A stretch of 64,000 bases of DNA from RPQJ01 sp963732415. Its GTDB lineage: Bacteria > Pseudomonadota > Gammaproteobacteria > Steroidobacterales > Steroidobacteraceae. Position numbers and translations under genes: made by a program. Positions 62,830 to 64,000 of the stretch are shown piece by piece (positions within the stretch are counted from its first letter, which is position 1; every line of letters begins with the position of its first letter). Below the pieces are notes generated by a model. The model was not told the origin of the DNA. It made no database searches and saw only the letters and a program-made list of their open reading frames with translations. Where the stretch lies: contig CAVSZK010000016.1 of NCBI GenBank assembly GCA_963732415.1, positions 62,001-126,000 of the forward strand, in the 5' to 3' direction.

Positions 62830-64000
62830 CTACTCTCCAGCGTGGCTGATGTGCTTCGCTTCCTTCATCGCCTCGATGACCTGATCCAGGTTGTAGCTCG
62901 CCGGGGTCTGCAGTGCCGGGAACGTTCTATACGTCTCGAGCTCCTTTAACCACAGCAGCTGCCCGATCGGCAAAAGGTTCCAGTCATAGATGTACGCCGT
63001 ACTCGGGGCGGCCAGCGCACCGCCGTAGCCAAGCAGGGTCTTCTGGTCCTCCGCGACAGCCTGCTCAAAGGGATCGCGCTTGAGGTTCGTGAGCTGGGTC
63101 CAGTGATAGGTCGTCGGTGGCATGAGCCCGCCGGTCGCCGAGGAAGCCTGCATCGTGTAGTAGAACTTCCAGTTCTTGTACCGCACCGCAGACGGGTGCT
63201 GGCCCGTGTAATAGAAGAACGTGTCGCGTGCCGAGTCGCCCTTGCCCTCGAGGTAGGCGCGCTGATCGACACCGTCGATCGTTGTCTTGATGATGCCGGG
63301 GTACTTGCCGGCCTCGATCTGCTTCTTCAGTCCATCGCCCGATGGGCCGCCGGCGATGTCGACCAAGGTAGGCACCCAGTCCAGCGACGAAAATATCTGG
63401 TCGGGATTCGTGCCTGCTTTTATGTGTCCCGGCCAGCGAACGACCATGGGGGCCCGCATGCCGCCTTCCCAGGTCGTGAGCTTTCCGCCCCTGAAGGGAG
63501 TTACGCCGCCGTCGGGGTAGGTAATGGCCTCCGCACCGTTATCGGTGGTGAAGACGACTATGGTGTTATCCAGCTGGCCCATGTCCTCCAGCTTCTTAAG
63601 CACGTAGCCAATGTTGTCGTCCAGCTGCTTCATGCCGACTTCGTTGATTCCCCAGTCCTTGCCGCCCTGGACACCCAGCATCGCCATGTATTTTTCGTTG
63701 AACATCGTCGTGATGTGCATGCGGGCGGGGTTGTACCAGACAAAGAATGGCTTGCCGGTCTGCTTGGGGTCGTTGCGGTCGAGGTAGTCGATAACCTTCG
63801 CGGAGATTTCCTCATCGACGGATTCCGAGCGCTTCAGCGTCAGCGGTCCCTCGTCTTTGCATGTCTGGTTCGCTTCGGTGCCATCGGATGACGTGCAGGA
63901 CAACACCGGCCGCGGCGGGGTCATACAGAGTGCGGTCCGGGGGTCTACCGCGCCGGAGACTTCCTTCAGGCCCTTGACCGGGGTGTTCGTGCAGGGCGGA
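62830..64000 (-). CDS. Arylsulfatase, C-terminal part (cut by window end)
   Basis: C-terminal 389 codons of a type I sulfatase, read on the minus strand and open to the last base. Seen are KPFFVWYNPARMHITT, the metal-binding DNG in FTTDNGAEAITYPDGG, and TPFRGGKLTTWEGGMRAPMVVRWPG, which are standard sulfatase blocks. The formylglycine site (CxPSR) lies outside the window, so activity cannot be confirmed. Extra cysteines near the window edge suggest disulfides and export. The first ATG in frame (63924) is internal, not the start. It is separated from the HAD gene by a strong terminator. Confidence 0.9.
   Translation of the reverse strand, partial: PPCTNTPVKGLKEVSGAVDPRTALCMTPPRPVLSCTSSDGTEANQTCKDEGPLTLKRSESVDEEISAKVIDYLDRNDPKQTGKPFFVWYNPARMHITTMFNEKYMAMLGVQGGKDWGINEVGMKQLDDNIGYVLKKLEDMGQLDNTIVVFTTDNGAEAITYPDGGVTPFRGGKLTTWEGGMRAPMVVRWPGHIKAGTNPDQIFSSLDWVPTLVDIAGGPSGDGLKKQIEAGKYPGIIKTTIDGVDQRAYLEGKGDSARDTFFYYTGQHPSAVRYKNWKFYYTMQASSATGGLMPPTTYHWTQLTNLKRDPFEQAVAEDQKTLLGYGGALAAPSTAYIYDWNLLPIGQLLWLKELETYRTFPALQTPASYNLDQVIEAMKEAKHISHAGE

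Overview
This 64 kb window is high-GC DNA (roughly two thirds G+C by eye) from a gammaproteobacterium. The evidence is gene order. On the minus strand an rRNA operon (16S, tRNA-Ile, tRNA-Ala, 23S) follows tyrS, and tyrS is divergent from a MepM-like M23 peptidase and erpA. Further on, pilG-pilH-pilI-pilJ-chpA is divergent from gshB-tonB-yqgE-ruvX-pyrB. Both blocks match arrangements known from Pseudomonas aeruginosa, but anmK, pilK, chpB and pyrR are absent at their usual places. The exact lineage cannot be fixed from the window; a Xanthomonadales/Steroidobacterales-like relative is plausible because of the TolB/TPR membrane proteins with a short N-terminal transmembrane region.

Layout. 1-4.7 kb: rRNA operon with two tandem promoters, then a perfect 28-bp inverted repeat next to the tyrS stop. 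4.7-18 kb: housekeeping genes (tyrS, M23 peptidase, erpA, rppH, fused tyrA, pdxH, cmoA, a monofunctional chorismate mutase) mixed with two parts of a vitamin B12 importer (btuC, btuD), a GAF-GGDEF protein and a metzincin-like protein. 17-22.2 kb: a tightly packed minus-strand cluster of di-haem peroxidase, porin, FMN-binding protein, ApbE flavin transferase, small His-rich membrane protein and orphan response regulator, headed by a Fur-box-like palindrome; it looks like an extracytoplasmic flavin/haem electron-transfer module. 22.3-25 kb: NmrA-family protein, small MscS channel, inositol-phosphatase-family protein. 25-29 kb: a cobalamin riboswitch driving btuB and a PduO-type adenosyltransferase, with btuF convergent and coupled to ampD-ampE. 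30-36 kb: bioA, rsmE, a decayed TolB/TPR gene, a short-chain dehydrogenase, an HU-like protein with a basic tail and a small exported protein. 36-45.7 kb: the Chp twitching chemosensory system. 45.8-50.7 kb: gshB, tonB, yqgE, ruvX, pyrB and a PyrK-like subunit.

50.7-57 kb is more accessory: an intact TolB/TPR paralogue, a 221-bp MITE-like element, an IS110/IS1111-group insertion sequence with subterminal inverted repeats and a structured non-coding right end, and an Ig-like/beta-propeller lipoprotein. 57-64 kb is a minus-strand cluster of predicted exported proteins: arylsulfatase (cut by the window end), periplasmic HAD phosphatase, NHL-type propeller protein, outer-membrane beta-barrel protein and a DUF1254/DUF1214 protein broken by a one-base frameshift.

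How the parts fit: btuB, btuF, btuC and btuD together give a complete B12 import route, energised at the outer membrane by a TonB-type protein, with PduO converting the product to adenosylcobalamin. All four import genes are here but spread over about 20 kb in four transcription units. The flavin/haem cluster and the sulfatase/propeller cluster are the two groups whose function cannot be read from known pathways and are the best candidates for undescribed systems.
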